Assembly: GCF_018283455.1 (NCBI RefSeq)
Contig: NZ_JAAMTH010000001.1
Coordinates: 2,089,501 to 2,153,500 of the forward strand
Source of the DNA: Planococcus sp. MSAK28401
GTDB taxonomy: Bacteria; Bacillota; Bacilli; Bacillales_A; Planococcaceae
Direction: 5' to 3'
Length of the DNA: 64,000 nucleotides
Shown: one piece after another, positions 7,620 to 18,401 of the stretch
How positions within the stretch are numbered: the stretch's first letter is position 1
How the letters are laid out: each line of letters opens with the position of its first letter
The notes under the pieces: model-generated
Told to the model about the DNA's origin: nothing
Database searches by the model: none
The model's input: the letters and a program-made list of their open reading frames with translations, nothing else
Translations under genes and position numbers: made by a program

Positions 7620-8978
7620 TTACTTGAAAAGCGAGTCCAGGCCTGGCATCGACATCTTTTTCTTGCCCTTTTTGCCGGCCATTCCGGACATTTGTTTCAT
7701 CATTTTCTTCATGTCTTCAAACTGCTTGAGCAGCCTGTTGACGTCTTGGATGGACGTTCCGGAACCGCGGGCAATCCGTTTTTTGCGGTTTGCATTGATG
7801 ATTTCGGGAGTCGTCTTCTCCTGGATCGTCATCGAGCGGATGATCGCTTCGACACGCCCCATTTGGCTCTCGTCCACTTGGGCATTTTCGAGGCCTTTAA
7901 TTTTACCCGCGCCTGGGAGCATCTTCAAAATTTCATCGAGCGGCCCCATTTGCTTCACTTGATCCAATTGCTCCAAGAAATCATCGAATGTGAACGAAGA
8001 CGTGCGGAATTTTTCTTCCAACTCCTTCGCCTTGGCTTCATCGACGTTCGTTTGCGCTTTTTCGATCAAGGATAGCATATCGCCCATGCCGAGTATGCGG
8101 GAAGCCATGCGCTCTGGGTGGAATGGCTCAAGCGCGTCCATCTTCTCGCCTGTCCCGATATACTTGATCGGTTTTTCGGTGACGGTACGTATCGACAATG
8201 CTGCACCGCCGCGCGTATCGCCGTCAAGCTTCGTCAAAACGACACCTGTGATGCCGACTGCGTCATCGAAGCTCTGGGCCACGTTGACTGCATCCTGCCC
8301 GGTCATCGCATCGACAACAAGGAAAATCTCATCCGGCTCTTTAATCGACCGGATGTCCTTTAGCTCTTGCATCAATTGCTCATCGACATGCAGGCGGCCC
8401 GCCGTATCGATGATGACCGTATCGAGATGTTCCGCTTTAGCGTGTTCGATCGCTTCACGGGCGATGTCGACAGGGTTTGCTTCCGTGCCTTTGGAGAACA
8501 CCGGCAATGATAATTGCTTACCGATCGTCTCGAGCTGGTTGATCGCAGCCGGGCGGTAAACGTCCGCCGCGACGAGCAACGGCTTGCGGTTATTCTTTTT
8601 GCGGAGCACACCTGCAAGTTTACCGGTCGTCGTTGTCTTACCGGCCCCTTGCAAACCGACCATCATGATGACGGTTGGCTGGCGTGTCGCAAATTCGATT
8701 TTGCTTTGTTCGCCGCCCATCAGTTCAGTCAGTTCATCTTTAACGATTTTTACGACTTGCTGGCCTGGCGTCAAACTCTCCATCACTTCAAGTCCGACAG
8801 CGCGTTCGCTGACTTTCTTGATGAACGATTTGACGACTTTCAAGTTGACATCCGCTTCGATCAAGGCAAAGCGGACTTCGCGCATCATCTCTTTTACGTC
8901 TGCTTCGGACAATTTCCCTTTACCTTTGATTTTGGTCATTGTCCCTTGCAGGCGTTCAGATAATCCTTCAAATGCCAC
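7620..8978 (-). CDS. ffh: Signal recognition particle protein Ffh
   Basis: Ffh is the GTPase of the signal recognition particle. It binds 4.5S-type RNA and hydrophobic signal sequences on the ribosome and docks with FtsY. The 452 residues are typical. The N domain covers about 1-95. The G domain has the P-loop GLQGAGKTTT (about 108-117), DTAGR and TKLDGD. The C-terminal M domain is methionine-rich, with the RNA-binding segment RIARGSGTS and an M/K-rich tail (MKKMMKQMSGMAGKKGKKK). YlxM, its usual partner, is encoded 13 bases upstream. Confidence 0.98.
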   Translation of the reverse strand: MAFEGLSERLQGTMTKIKGKGKLSEADVKEMMREVRFALIEADVNLKVVKSFIKKVSERAVGLEVMESLTPGQQVVKIVKDELTELMGGEQSKIEFATRQPTVIMMVGLQGAGKTTTTGKLAGVLRKKNNRKPLLVAADVYRPAAINQLETIGKQLSLPVFSKGTEANPVDIAREAIEHAKAEHLDTVIIDTAGRLHVDEQLMQELKDIRSIKEPDEIFLVVDAMTGQDAVNVAQSFDDAVGITGVVLTKLDGDTRGGAALSIRTVTEKPIKYIGTGEKMDALEPFHPERMASRILGMGDMLSLIEKAQTNVDEAKAKELEEKFRTSSFTFDDFLEQLDQVKQMGPLDEILKMLPGAGKIKGLENAQVDESQMGRVEAIIRSMTIQEKTTPEIINANRKKRIARGSGTSIQDVNRLLKQFEDMKKMMKQMSGMAGKKGKKKMSMPGLDSLFK

Positions 8979-8991
8979 TATATACCGCCTC

Positions 8992-9315
8992 CTAGTCCCA
9001 TTCCTTCAATTCGTCCAAAAACTTCTGGACATTGTCATCGGTGAATGGCTGTTTTTCAAAAGTCGAGACGAGCTGCTGGCGCCGCTGGAATTTCTCGAAC
9101 AGCTGCAACTTCTCCTCATATTCTTCAAGCATCGCTTCGGTCCGGCGGATATTGTCGTACACCGCTTGGCGGGTGATTTCATACTCTTCGGCAATTTCGC
9201 CGAGCGAATGGTCGTCCAGATAATACAAGCTCATATAGCTGCGCTGTTTGGGCGTTAGCAGCTCCTGATAGAAATCAAAAAGATAATTCATTCGTGTCGT
9301 TTTTTCCAGTCCCAT
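8992..9315 (-). CDS. ylxM: SRP-associated helix-turn-helix protein YlxM
   Basis: This belongs to the UPF0122/YlxM family, a small helical protein encoded with ffh and ftsY and reported in streptococci to bind SRP. I start at ATG 9315 (107 residues, [17 protein letters not shown]) because GGGGTGAG is correctly spaced for it; a TTG three bases earlier is less likely. A sigma-70 region-4-like helix-turn-helix is visible at about residues 30-55 ([19 protein letters not shown]). The C-terminal half is a charged coiled coil. Confidence 0.94.
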   Translation of the reverse strand: MGLEKTTRMNYLFDFYQELLTPKQRSYMSLYYLDDHSLGEIAEEYEITRQAVYDNIRRTEAMLEEYEEKLQLFEKFQRRQQLVSTFEKQPFTDDNVQKFLDELKEWD

Positions 9316-9382
9316 CAATGACGCTCACCCCATTCATACTCCTGTATACCATACTGAATCCCGAAGCTACCGTCAAGTAATT

Positions 9383-10399
9383 TTACTTGTCTGAATCTGT
9401 TTCTTCTTGCTCTTCACGGTCTAAGCCCTCGGCAAATAAACCGTAGACGTATTTCTGCGGGTCGAATGGCTGTAAGTCATCGAGTTTTTCGCCGAGTCCG
9501 ACGAATTTCACCGGGATATTGAGCTTGTTGCGGATGGCTAGGACGATGCCGCCTTTTGCGGTTCCGTCGAGTTTCGTCAAGACGATGCCTGTCACTTCCG
9601 TCACTTCTTTAAAGGTTTGGGCTTGGATCATGGCGTTTTGCCCTGTCGTCGCATCAAGTGCGAGCAACACTTCATGAGGCGCTCCTGGAATTTCACGGGC
9701 AATGACGCGGTGCACTTTCTGCAATTCATTCATCAAATTGACTTTGTTCTGAAGACGGCCTGCCGTATCGCAGATCAAGACATCGATATTGCGCGATTTC
9801 GCGGCCCGCACGGCGTCGTACATGACCGCTGCCGGGTCGGAGCCTTCGCTTTGCTTGATGGTTTCAACGCCGACGCGCTGCCCCCACACATCGAGCTGGT
9901 CGATCGCTCCGGCGCGGAACGTGTCACCCGCTGCGAGCATGACGGACTTGCCTTCATTTTTCAGGCGCTGTGCCAATTTCCCGATGGTCGTCGTTTTTCC
10001 GACGCCGTTGACGCCGACCATTAAAATGACGGTCGGGCCGGATTCGGCAAAGGTCAATTCGCTTAATTCCTGATCGCCTGCCTCATAGATTTCGACAAGC
10101 TTTTCAGAAATGACCGACTGGACATTGGATGTGTCTTTGACATTCTGGCGCTGCACTTCATAACGCAGTTCTTCCATTAATTCGATGACCGTCTCAAAGC
10201 CGACGTCTGCCTGAAGCAGCACTTCTTCCAATTCTTCGAAAAAGTCTTCGTCGACTTTGCGGTAACGAGCGACCAAATCATTGATCTTCGATGTAAAGCC
10301 GGTACGCGTTTTGCTCAAGCCTTCGCGGTATTTTTCTGTTGATTGTTCTTCTTCTACATTATTGCTGAATTTATCTTTTAACTTCTTAAAGAAACTCAT
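9383..10399 (-). CDS. ftsY: SRP receptor FtsY
   Basis: FtsY is the membrane-associated GTPase that receives SRP-ribosome complexes. It has 338 residues. A short acidic/basic A region (1-40, MSFFKKLKDKF at the tip, likely membrane-contacting) precedes the N domain. The NG GTPase follows, with P-loop GVNGVGKTTT (about 129-138), DTAGRLQ, TKLDGTAKGG and VGLGEKLDDLQPF. It forms a tight gene block with smc upstream (11 bases) and ylxM-ffh downstream. Confidence 0.98.
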   Translation of the reverse strand: MSFFKKLKDKFSNNVEEEQSTEKYREGLSKTRTGFTSKINDLVARYRKVDEDFFEELEEVLLQADVGFETVIELMEELRYEVQRQNVKDTSNVQSVISEKLVEIYEAGDQELSELTFAESGPTVILMVGVNGVGKTTTIGKLAQRLKNEGKSVMLAAGDTFRAGAIDQLDVWGQRVGVETIKQSEGSDPAAVMYDAVRAAKSRNIDVLICDTAGRLQNKVNLMNELQKVHRVIAREIPGAPHEVLLALDATTGQNAMIQAQTFKEVTEVTGIVLTKLDGTAKGGIVLAIRNKLNIPVKFVGLGEKLDDLQPFDPQKYVYGLFAEGLDREEQEETDSDK

Positions 10400-10410
10400 C
10401 GACTCACTCC

Positions 10411-13400
10411 TTATTTGATGTCTTCCTGCAATTTCACGGAAACCAGTTTGGAAATGCCGGATTCCTGCATCGTGATGCCGTATAGCACGTCAGCACCTTC
10501 CATCGTGCCTTTGCGGTGGGTGATGACAATAAACTGTGTGTCTTCACTGAATTTTTTCAAGTATTGACTGTAACGCACGACATTCGATTCATCAAGCGCC
10601 GCTTCGACTTCATCGAGAACACAGAACGGCACGGGGCGCACTTTCAAGATAGCGAACAGCAAGGCGATCGCCGTGAGCGCCCGCTCCCCTCCGGACAACA
10701 AGCTCAAATTCTGCAGTTTCTTGCCTGGTGGCTGTGCGATGATGTCGACGCCCGTCATGAGCAAGTCGGATGGTTTGGTCAACACGAGATCCGCAGATCC
10801 CCCGCCGAACAATTCACGGAAGACATGACGGAAATGGCTGCGGATAGCGTGGAATGTTTCGTCGAAGCGCAAAGTCATCTCTTCGTCCATTTCCTCGATC
10901 AAGGTGCGGAGTGTATTTTTCGCTTCATTCAGATCATCCCGCTGCTCGCTCAGGAAGCGGTGGCGTTCTGCGACATGGTCATATTCCTCGATAGCGCCTA
11001 TATTGACGCTGCCGAGTTCTTCAATCGATTGTTTGAGAAGCTTCACTTGCTTTCTGACAGTGGCTTCCTCGCCTTCTAGCGGATAGCTGCTTGCTGCTTC
11101 AAGATCCATTTCGTAATGATCCCCGAGCTGCCCGAGAAGCCCCTGCAATTGCACATCAAGGCGCGTCGTCTTCACTTCACAAATGCGCACAGCTTCCGTA
11201 AATCCTTTATGGATGCGGCTTTGTTCACGCAGTTGCTGTTCTTCTTCGTCGAGCGCGTGCTGCAGCTTTTGACGCTCTTTCCGGGAGGCATCGACCGTTG
11301 TGTTTGCCGAACTGCGTGCCTCGGACCATTTTTGGATTTCCGCCTCGATTTCTTCATCCGAAAAGCTTTTGGAAGCTTCATCTGATTGAATCCATTCCAG
11401 CTCGCGTTCAAGCTCACCGAGCCTATTGCGGCTGGCTATGCGGCGTTCCAATAATTCATCCACTTGCGCAGTGAGCTGCTGGATGCGTTCTTTGCGGACC
11501 GCCATGTCTGATTTGAATTCGGCGAGTTTCGCCAGCAATTCGCCTCTGGCCGTTTCTTTTTGTTGCTTGAAGCCGGTCAATTCCTCGATTTCGCTATTCA
11601 AGCCTTCCAGTTCGCTTGCGATAGCCTCCATGCGCTCAGCTGCCTCTTCCCTGCGTGAAGCAAGTCCGGAAAGATCCTGCTTGGTCTGCTGTTCAGCACG
11701 GAATAGCGCAAAGCGGCTGTCGGTCGTTTTCCACACCGCTTCGATTTCACGAAGATGAATTGCACTTTCCGCCTCAAGTTCCCTGTAGCGCTCTCCTTCT
11801 GTGCGAAGCTGCTCCAATTGCTCTTTCGCGATTTCCGCGCGCGATTGCAATTCACGGACTTTCTGTTCGGCTTCTGCAATGGTGCCTTGAAGGTCAGCTG
11901 CCTGCTGCTGCAATTGTTCCAGTTCTGCCTTTCTCGTAAAGAACGAAGCCTGGTTTTTCGTCGCGCCGCCTGTCATGGAACCTCCGGCATTGATGACATC
12001 GCCTTCCAATGTCACGACGCGGTACCGGTGGCCAATCGCTTTGGCTATCGAAGTCGCGCCCTCGAGATCTTTTGCCACAAGGACATTGCCGAGCAGGTTT
12101 TGGAAAATCATCGCGTACTGTTCGTCATAGCTGACAAGCTGCGAAGCGGTATCCACAAATGAAGGATGCGCCGAAACCGATTGCACCACTTGCTGGGAGA
12201 TCTGCCTCGGTTTCATAACCGTCATCGGCAGAAACGTTGAACGCCCTGCGCGTTTGGTTCTCAAAAAGCGGATCGCTTCACTGGCACTTTTTTCATCACT
12301 CGTGACGATGTGCTGGCTGGCTGCGCCAAATGCCGTTTCGATCGCTTTGGCGTAGGGCTTTTGGACATCTGCCAACTCTGCCACAGCGCCGATGATGCCA
12401 TTTAGTTCATTGCGCTCCCTTGCCTGCAAGACTTCACGCACCCCATGGAAGAATCCGGAGTAATCCGCTTCCAAGTCCTGCAATGTCTCAATGCGTGCTG
12501 ATAACTGTTTATGGGATTGATACGCCTGGAACAGTAAGGATTTCTTGTGGTCGTAATCCGCTGCCAATTGTTTTGCTCCGGCTTCTTGTTCTTTAAAATG
12601 CTGGCGTTTTTTGTCAAGGTCCTCACGAATTTCTTCGTAAGCTTTTTGCGCTTGCTGTTTCTCTTTCAACAGGCGGGCAAGTTCTTTTTCAAATGATGCT
12701 TCTTGCGCGGCGATTCGGCCACTCGATTCCGTCATTTGCTGTTGCTGGAAATCGATGTTTTTCAGTTCGTTCTTCAAACCTGCCTGCTCGTTCATCAATT
12801 CGATATAGAGGGATTTCTTTGCTTCAATTTCATTATCGATATCGGCAGGCGTCAAGTTCAATTGCGCCTCCAATTGCTGAATCGACTTGCGGATCTGCTG
12901 CTGATCCATTTTCTGCTGTTCAAGAGATTCACTTTGTTCCGCATGGCGCTGTTCAAGCTTGGCAGTTTCTTCGCGCTCAGCCTTGATAGACTCTTCCAAT
13001 GCATGGCGCTGGCGGTCTGCATTATGCTTTTTCTCGGACATGAGCAATTTGCGGCCTTCCCATTTTTCAGACTCTGAGCTAGCTTCGACCAATGCCGCTT
13101 GTGCCGCGTCGATTTTTTGATCCAGCGCATGCACCGATCGCTTCGAAGCGGCTATCAATTGTTCCGTTCCCGAGATTTCACCCGCTAGCCGCCGTTCTTC
13201 CGCTGCGTGCTGCAAAGCTTCTTGCGACAACTCGGAAAGTTGTGCCTTCAATGCATTGGCATCGTGTGCCAACAACGCTATATCCGCGTCTTTCAATTGT
13301 GCGCTCATGTCGAGATAATCGCGTGCTGCGGATGCTTGCATTTGCAGCGGCTCCATTCGCCCGTCGAGTTCATGCAGGATATCCAGCACACGGTTCAAGT

Positions 13401-13959
13401 TCTCGTCTGTTTCATTCAATTTGAACTCGGCTTTCCGTTTGCGCTGTTTGTATTTCAATACCCCAGCCGCTTCTTCGAAAATGGAACGCCGCTCGTCCGC
13501 TTTGCTATTGAGGATTTCATCAACACGACCTTGGGAAATGATAGAAAATGCTTCCTTGCCCAGTCCCGAATCCATGAACATATCGGTGATATCCTTTAAT
13601 CGGCACGGCTGTTTGTTCAGCAGATAGGCACTTTCCCCACTGCGAAAAACCCTTCTCGTTACGCTGATTTCGCTGTAATCGAGAGGGGCTTCTCCGTCCG
13701 TGTTATCCAAAATTAATGTGACTTCCGCAAAATTAAGCGCTTTCCTTGAATCGCTTCCGGCAAAAATCACGTCTTCCATTTTTGCCCCACGCAGCGATTT
13801 TGCGGATTGCTCGCCGAGGACCCAACGGATCGCATCGGTTACATTACTTTTGCCGCTGCCATTTGGCCCGACAACGGCGGTGACGCCAGGGACGAAATCG
13901 ATGCCGACACGGTCAGCGAACGATTTAAACCCAATTACTTCCAGTCTTTTCAAAAACAT
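10411..13959 (-). CDS. smc: Chromosome partition protein SMC
   Basis: SMC is the long coiled-coil ATPase that, with ScpA and ScpB, folds and segregates the chromosome. The start at ATG 13959 (1182 residues, MFLKRLEVIGFKSFADR) has GGAGG seven bases upstream; a TTG six bases earlier lies against that site. Walker A GPNGSGKSN is at about 31-39. Two long coiled-coil arms follow, split by the hinge (about 500-680, including GGSMTGGATKN). The C-terminal head has the ABC signature LLSGGERALTA and Walker B CVLDEVEAALDE. It starts two bases after the rnc stop. Confidence 0.98.
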   Translation of the reverse strand: MFLKRLEVIGFKSFADRVGIDFVPGVTAVVGPNGSGKSNVTDAIRWVLGEQSAKSLRGAKMEDVIFAGSDSRKALNFAEVTLILDNTDGEAPLDYSEISVTRRVFRSGESAYLLNKQPCRLKDITDMFMDSGLGKEAFSIISQGRVDEILNSKADERRSIFEEAAGVLKYKQRKRKAEFKLNETDENLNRVLDILHELDGRMEPLQMQASAARDYLDMSAQLKDADIALLAHDANALKAQLSELSQEALQHAAEERRLAGEISGTEQLIAASKRSVHALDQKIDAAQAALVEASSESEKWEGRKLLMSEKKHNADRQRHALEESIKAEREETAKLEQRHAEQSESLEQQKMDQQQIRKSIQQLEAQLNLTPADIDNEIEAKKSLYIELMNEQAGLKNELKNIDFQQQQMTESSGRIAAQEASFEKELARLLKEKQQAQKAYEEIREDLDKKRQHFKEQEAGAKQLAADYDHKKSLLFQAYQSHKQLSARIETLQDLEADYSGFFHGVREVLQARERNELNGIIGAVAELADVQKPYAKAIETAFGAASQHIVTSDEKSASEAIRFLRTKRAGRSTFLPMTVMKPRQISQQVVQSVSAHPSFVDTASQLVSYDEQYAMIFQNLLGNVLVAKDLEGATSIAKAIGHRYRVVTLEGDVINAGGSMTGGATKNQASFFTRKAELEQLQQQAADLQGTIAEAEQKVRELQSRAEIAKEQLEQLRTEGERYRELEAESAIHLREIEAVWKTTDSRFALFRAEQQTKQDLSGLASRREEAAERMEAIASELEGLNSEIEELTGFKQQKETARGELLAKLAEFKSDMAVRKERIQQLTAQVDELLERRIASRNRLGELERELEWIQSDEASKSFSDEEIEAEIQKWSEARSSANTTVDASRKERQKLQHALDEEEQQLREQSRIHKGFTEAVRICEVKTTRLDVQLQGLLGQLGDHYEMDLEAASSYPLEGEEATVRKQVKLLKQSIEELGSVNIGAIEEYDHVAERHRFLSEQRDDLNEAKNTLRTLIEEMDEEMTLRFDETFHAIRSHFRHVFRELFGGGSADLVLTKPSDLLMTGVDIIAQPPGKKLQNLSLLSGGERALTAIALLFAILKVRPVPFCVLDEVEAALDESNVVRYSQYLKKFSEDTQFIVITHRKGTMEGADVLYGITMQESGISKLVSVKLQEDIK

Positions 13960-13961
13960 GT

Positions 13962-14717
13962 TCAATCCTCCGCTGTTTCCTGCAATTTAAGGATGGCAAG
14001 CTGCGCTGCCTTCTGCTCCGCTTCTTTTTTGGAGCGCCCGTCGCCTAGACCCAGTTCCTGGTCGCCCAAAGAAACGCGCGTCACAAAAATCCGGCTATGT
14101 GCAGGACCCTTTTCTTCGATGATTTCATAATTCAAGGTGCCGGTATTTTTCTGCTGCACCAGCTCCTGCAATTGGCTTTTATAATCCATCGCATGAGAAA
14201 AAGCACCGACTTCCACTTTCGGGAATAGCACTACCTCTAAAAAGGCCACGACCTTCTCCAGTCCCTGATCCAAATAAAGCGCTCCGACGAATGATTCGAA
14301 AACGTCCGCAAGAAGTGCTGGGCGCGTTCTGCCTCCTGTCAATTCCTCGCCTTTGCCGAGCAGAATGTATTTGCCAAAGCCCAGTTCGTTGGCGAATAGG
14401 ACAAGAGACGGCTCGCATACGATCGATGCGCGAAGTTTGGTCAGTTCGCCTTCCGCCATTTCGGGATATTTCATATAGAGGAAATGCGATACCGACAATT
14501 CCAATACGGCGTCGCCTAAAAATTCCAGGCGCTCATTGTCCGTGAATTGTCTTCTTCGATGCTCATTCACATAAGATGAATGGGTAAATGCCTGCTGCAG
14601 AAGGGCAGGTTGTTCAAACTGGATGTCCAGCTCTTTTTGCAATTGCTCAAATGCCTGTTTCGCGCTTTCTTTAAGCGCCATTTGTTTGGTGTGTTTCGGT
14701 TTTCGTTTCATCGCCAT
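13962..14717 (-). CDS. rnc: Ribonuclease III
   Basis: RNase III cuts double-stranded RNA, maturing rRNA precursors and regulating mRNAs. It has 251 residues. A basic N-tail ([12 protein letters not shown]) leads into the RNase III domain with the signature [17 protein letters not shown] (about residues 60-77), where the acidic metal ligands sit, and a later [16 protein letters not shown]-terminal double-stranded-RNA-binding domain ([11 protein letters not shown] to the end) completes it. The start has a GAGGAAGGC site. It heads rnc-smc-ftsY-ylxM-ffh from its own promoter. Confidence 0.97.
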   Translation of the reverse strand: MAMKRKPKHTKQMALKESAKQAFEQLQKELDIQFEQPALLQQAFTHSSYVNEHRRRQFTDNERLEFLGDAVLELSVSHFLYMKYPEMAEGELTKLRASIVCEPSLVLFANELGFGKYILLGKGEELTGGRTRPALLADVFESFVGALYLDQGLEKVVAFLEVVLFPKVEVGAFSHAMDYKSQLQELVQQKNTGTLNYEIIEEKGPAHSRIFVTRVSLGDQELGLGDGRSKKEAEQKAAQLAILKLQETAED

Positions 14718-14750
14718 TTTTATCTGCCTTCCTCTATTGTTCTCCTGTTG

Positions 14751-14779
14751 ATTTTACCTGTTTTTCAGGCATTGTGCAA
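14751..14779 (-). promoter_or_regulatory. Promoter of rnc-smc-ftsY-ylxM-ffh
   Basis: On the minus strand TTGCAC (14774-14779) and TAAAAT (14751-14756) are exactly 17 bases apart, between the acpP terminator and the rnc start. Confidence 0.75.
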
Positions 14780-14787
14780 AAAGAGAA

Positions 14788-14814
14788 TTGACGCACAGCT
14801 AGGCTGTGCGTCAA
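14788..14814 (-). terminator. Terminator after acpP
   Basis: A perfect 12-bp stem (TTGACGCACAGC, 14788-14799 with 14803-14814) and 3-base loop are followed on the minus strand by TTCTCTTTTT. It separates the lipid operon from rnc. Confidence 0.85.
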
Positions 14815-14856
14815 TCTTTTGTGCTATCAAGCTGGGACGGATCCCGTTTATTCAAC

Positions 14857-15093
14857 TTAAGCTTGTTTTTTTTCGATGTAAGTTACTGCGTCGCCTACTG
14901 TTGACATTCCTTCTGCATCTTCATCGGAAATTTCCATGTCGAATTCGTCTTCTAGCTCCATGACCAATTCAACTACATCCAATGAGTCCGCTCCAAGGTC
15001 GTTTGTGAAAGATGCTTCAGGTTTCACTTCGCTCTCTTCCACACCAAGACGATCTACGATTACTTTGGTTACTCGCTCCAATACTGTTGACAA
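14857..15093 (-). CDS. acpP: Acyl carrier protein
   Basis: This is the carrier of growing acyl chains in type II fatty-acid synthesis, used by FabD, FabG and PlsX from the same operon. I place the start at TTG 15093. GGGGAGGTG lies six bases upstream, and the resulting 78-residue protein ([17 protein letters not shown]) matches family length. The in-frame GTG at 15102 overlaps that ribosome-binding site and is rejected. Ser37 in GADSLD is the phosphopantetheine attachment site. The acidic helix II ([15 protein letters not shown]) is typical. A terminator follows. Confidence 0.97.
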   Translation of the reverse strand: MSTVLERVTKVIVDRLGVEESEVKPEASFTNDLGADSLDVVELVMELEDEFDMEISDEDAEGMSTVGDAVTYIEKKQA

Positions 15094-15133
15094 TGCCGTC
15101 ACCTCCCCTCAAATCAGTATACATAATTGTAGA

Positions 15134-15880
15134 CTACATGACCATGCCGCCGTCCAAATGTAAAGTCTGGCCGGTTACATAACTTGCTTCGTCCGAAGCC
15201 AAGAACAATGCCGCATTCGCTACATCTTCAGGCGCCCCGAAACGGGCAAGCGGAATCTGGGCAAGCATGGTCGATTGTACGTCGTCGCCGAGCTTTTCTG
15301 TCATATCAGTTGTAATAAACCCAGGAGCGACTGCGTTAGCGGTAATTCCGCGGCTCGCAAGTTCTCTCGCTGTCGTCTTCGTCAAACCGATGACGCCCGC
15401 TTTCGCTGCTACGTAATTCGCTTGTCCTGCATTGCCCATGACGCCGACGATCGAGGCGATATTGACGATGCGCCCCGCACGCTGTTTCATCATTTGGCGT
15501 GTCACAGCTTTCGTGCACAGGAAAACGCCTTTCAAGTTCGTATTGATCACATCGTCCCATTCGTCTTCTTTCATGCGCATCATCAAATTATCACGCGTGA
15601 TGCCGGCATTATTGATGAGGATGTCGATCGAGCCGAATTCCTTCATCGCTGCATCCGCCAGCGCTTTCACTGCATCGGCATCTGCGACATTGGCTTTGAC
15701 GGCAATGGCTTTGCCACCCGCTTGTTCGATCTCAGCTACGACGGCTTCCGCTTTGTCCTGGCTGCCGCTGTAATTGACGACGATATTTGCGCCTTCTTCA
15801 GCAAAGCGCCGGGCAATGGCAGCGCCAATACCTCGCGATGCCCCTGTAACGATGGCTGTTTTTCCAGTTAATTTGCTCAT
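15134..15880 (-). CDS. fabG: 3-oxoacyl-ACP reductase
   Basis: FabG reduces 3-oxoacyl-ACP with NADPH, the first reduction of the elongation cycle. The 248 residues form a classical short-chain dehydrogenase. The nucleotide loop GASRGIG is at about 13-19, NNAG at about 90-93, and the catalytic Ser143, Tyr156 and Lys160 sit in IASIVG and YVAAK. The C-terminal [13 protein letters not shown] is the family signature. Its start overlaps the fabD stop by four bases, so translation is coupled. Confidence 0.98.
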   Translation of the reverse strand: MSKLTGKTAIVTGASRGIGAAIARRFAEEGANIVVNYSGSQDKAEAVVAEIEQAGGKAIAVKANVADADAVKALADAAMKEFGSIDILINNAGITRDNLMMRMKEDEWDDVINTNLKGVFLCTKAVTRQMMKQRAGRIVNIASIVGVMGNAGQANYVAAKAGVIGLTKTTARELASRGITANAVAPGFITTDMTEKLGDDVQSTMLAQIPLARFGAPEDVANAALFLASDEASYVTGQTLHLDGGMVM

Positions 15881-16815
15881 GTTGTCAACTCCTCTACCGC
15901 TTTTTCGAATGACGCCAGGTCATGGACCGGAATCACTGTGACTGAACGGTCGATTTTTTTCACCAAGCCGCTCAGCACTTTGCCAGGTCCAACTTCGACA
16001 AAGGTAGTGACGCCAAGGTCAATCATCTTCCGCACCGATTGCTCCCATAGGACTGGCGAGTACAATTGGTGAATCGACATGTCTTGCAATTGCGTCGCGT
16101 TTGTTTCCGGCTCGGCCTTGAAATTCGTTACGACGGGAACTTTCGCATTAAGCAAAAATGAATCACTTAGCACTTTTGCCAAGTCATGAGACGCGGAACG
16201 CATCAATTCCGAATGGAACGGGCCGCTGACATCGAGCGGAATGGCACGTTTTGCGCCGCGCTCTTTTGCCAGTTCACACGCTTTTTCCACTCCCGCTTTC
16301 GTTCCGGAAATAACGATTTGCCCCGGGCAGTTCAAGTTTGCCAATTGGACGACTCCTGCGCTATTGGTCGCATCATCCGTCACTTGTTCCAGCTTGTCTG
16401 CGTCCATCCCCAGAATGGCGGCCATCGCGCCTTCACCTGCAGGCACTGCTTCATTCATGAATAATCCGCGCTTATGGACCACTTCCACCGCTTTTGGAAA
16501 TTCCAGGACATTCGATGCGACGAGGGCACTGTATTCACCAAGGCTATGCCCCGCTGTATAATCCGGTCGGATGCCTGCACGAATCAATCGTTCCGTGATC
16601 ATCGAGCTGACAGTCAAAAGCGCCGGCTGTGCGTGATAAGTCAAAGTCAATTCTTCCTGCGGGCCTTCGAGCATCAATTTCGACAAGCCCATCCCAAGCA
16701 CTTGGTCGGCGCTTTCGTAAAATTGGCGGCTCTTGTCATCTTCCAGAAAGCTTTCGCCCATGCCCACTGCCTGTGAGCCTTGCCCAGGATAAATAAATGC
16801 GATTTGCTTTCTCAT
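15877..16815 (-). CDS. fabD: Malonyl-CoA:ACP transacylase
   Basis: FabD transfers malonyl groups from CoA to ACP, committing malonyl-CoA to chain elongation. The 312 residues are standard. GQGSQ (11-15) forms the oxyanion loop. The nucleophile Ser91 lies in GHSLGEYSA, with the catalytic His in GPFHSELM further on. It overlaps plsX upstream and fabG downstream by four bases each. Its substrate, malonyl-CoA, is the ligand that releases FapR, so this gene sits inside its own feedback loop. Confidence 0.98.
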   Translation of the reverse strand: MRKQIAFIYPGQGSQAVGMGESFLEDDKSRQFYESADQVLGMGLSKLMLEGPQEELTLTYHAQPALLTVSSMITERLIRAGIRPDYTAGHSLGEYSALVASNVLEFPKAVEVVHKRGLFMNEAVPAGEGAMAAILGMDADKLEQVTDDATNSAGVVQLANLNCPGQIVISGTKAGVEKACELAKERGAKRAIPLDVSGPFHSELMRSASHDLAKVLSDSFLLNAKVPVVTNFKAEPETNATQLQDMSIHQLYSPVLWEQSVRKMIDLGVTTFVEVGPGKVLSGLVKKIDRSVTVIPVHDLASFEKAVEELTT

Positions 16816-17804
16816 GACGATTGTTCCTCCTTCAAGGTACTGTAAATCTTGCCGGCCACATCGTGCTCGACCATTGTGCGCGCCTGGCGGATGGCGTTAT
16901 AAAATGCGGTGCCGTTGGATGAACCGTGCGCTTTGATGACCGGCGCCTTCAGCCCGAATAATCCTGCACCGCCGTACTCGCTGTAATCCAGCATGCCTTT
17001 TAACGCACTCAAATCATTTTTCACGAGCATTGCCGCTATTTTAGTTTTAGTTGAAGCCATAAAAACATCTTTGATCATCGAGAATACATTCATCGCAGTC
17101 CCTTCGATCGTCTTTAAGACCATATTGCCGGTAAAGCCGTCAGTGACGACTACATCAGCAGCACCGTTCAGCAAATCACGCGACTCCACATTTCCAATGA
17201 AGTTAACAGGTGCTTCTTTAAGCAGCGGAAATGCCGCTTTCGTCAGTTCATTGCCTTTTTTCTCTTCTGTCCCGATATTCAGCAAGCCGACAGTCGGATT
17301 GCTGATACCTCTCACTTTTTCGGCATAGATGCTGCCCATGATAGCGTATTGCACAAGGTGCTCCGGCTTAGCATCGGCATTGGCACCGAGATCCAGCATA
17401 AGAAAGCCTTTTCCGTCCATCGTCGGCAAAGTCGGTGCCAGCGCCGGGCGGTCGACACCGTCGATACGTCCGACGATAAACAAACCCGCTGACATAAGGG
17501 CTCCTGTATTGCCTGCGGATACTGCCGCGTCCGCGGTTCCTTCTTTGACCGCTTCAGCCATACGGACCATCGATGCATCTTTTTTGCGTCGCACCGAACG
17601 GACCGGATCGTCTTCCGATTCGATCACTTCAGCGCAATGGGTAATGGTCAAACGGTCTTGCGGTTTTATGTATTCGTCAATTTTGTCCTGTTGCCCGTAA
17701 AGCAAAATCTCCACGTCGCCAAATGCTTCGAGTGCTTGTTTGACACCTTCGATAATTTCTTTCGGGGCGTTGTCCCCGCCCATTGCATCAATCGCTATTT
17801 TCAC
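16812..17804 (-). CDS. plsX: Phosphate acyltransferase PlsX
   Basis: PlsX converts acyl-ACP and phosphate to acyl-phosphate, the donor used by PlsY to begin phospholipid synthesis. It is a peripheral membrane enzyme. The 330 residues open with [18 protein letters not shown], the family signature. [12 protein letters not shown] and the glycine-rich [14 protein letters not shown] are typical of the active-site region. [14 protein letters not shown] segment follows. It overlaps fapR by four bases at its start and fabD at its end. Confidence 0.98.
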   Translation of the reverse strand: MKIAIDAMGGDNAPKEIIEGVKQALEAFGDVEILLYGQQDKIDEYIKPQDRLTITHCAEVIESEDDPVRSVRRKKDASMVRMAEAVKEGTADAAVSAGNTGALMSAGLFIVGRIDGVDRPALAPTLPTMDGKGFLMLDLGANADAKPEHLVQYAIMGSIYAEKVRGISNPTVGLLNIGTEEKKGNELTKAAFPLLKEAPVNFIGNVESRDLLNGAADVVVTDGFTGNMVLKTIEGTAMNVFSMIKDVFMASTKTKIAAMLVKNDLSALKGMLDYSEYGGAGLFGLKAPVIKAHGSSNGTAFYNAIRQARTMVEHDVAGKIYSTLKEEQSS

Positions 17805-18385
17805 GAATTGTCACCTTCACTTTGTTCAGTCATGCGGTACATTTCAAATGTCCCGATAAAAACTACTGCCTGGTCAACCGTCGACACCACTTTGACGAAC
17901 GCGCGGTGCTTTTGGGGCTGCCTGTCGGTCACTTGCGCTTTCGCGACGACCCGCTGCCCGGCTTTAACCGGCTTCAAAAATTGCAATTCCGATTTCACCG
18001 TCAACGCCAATTCTTCGTTCATCACCGCTACCGCCAAGGAATTCGCCTGTGCAAACAGATGATGACCCCTGGCAATTCTATTGCGCTGGAAAACGTGTTC
18101 CGGTTTGACATCAAAAATCGAAATGGCTTTATTGTCCAATTCTATATCGATAATCTCGCCAATCACTTCGTCAATCGGCAAAGATTTCACTTCATCATCA
18201 AAAGTCTTCTCGGCAACATGTTTAATGCGCTCCCGAAGTTCAGGAATCGAAAGCTCCATCCTGTCGAGACGGATGGTCTGGACACTGACCCCGAACTCCG
18301 CCGACAATTCTTCATCGGTCACAAACGGATTGTCTTTGATAGAGGATTTCAGCGCAGCCTGCCGCTCTTTTTTAGGTTTTCTCAC
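17801..18385 (-). CDS. fapR: Fatty acid and phospholipid synthesis repressor FapR
   Basis: FapR represses the fap regulon and is released by malonyl-CoA or malonyl-ACP. I choose GTG 18385 as start (194 residues), because GGCGGTGAC is correctly spaced and the N-terminus then aligns with B. subtilis FapR; an upstream in-frame codon at 18409 would overlap the operator region. The N-terminal DeoR-type helix-turn-helix (about 15-60, [22 protein letters not shown]) is followed by a linker helix and a hot-dog effector domain. That domain contains [17 protein letters not shown], the malonyl-binding segment. It is autoregulated through the site at 18402-18420. Confidence 0.97.
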   Translation of the reverse strand: MRKPKKERQAALKSSIKDNPFVTDEELSAEFGVSVQTIRLDRMELSIPELRERIKHVAEKTFDDEVKSLPIDEVIGEIIDIELDNKAISIFDVKPEHVFQRNRIARGHHLFAQANSLAVAVMNEELALTVKSELQFLKPVKAGQRVVAKAQVTDRQPQKHRAFVKVVSTVDQAVVFIGTFEMYRMTEQSEGDNS

Positions 18386-18401
18386 TATGTCACCGCCCGC
18401 T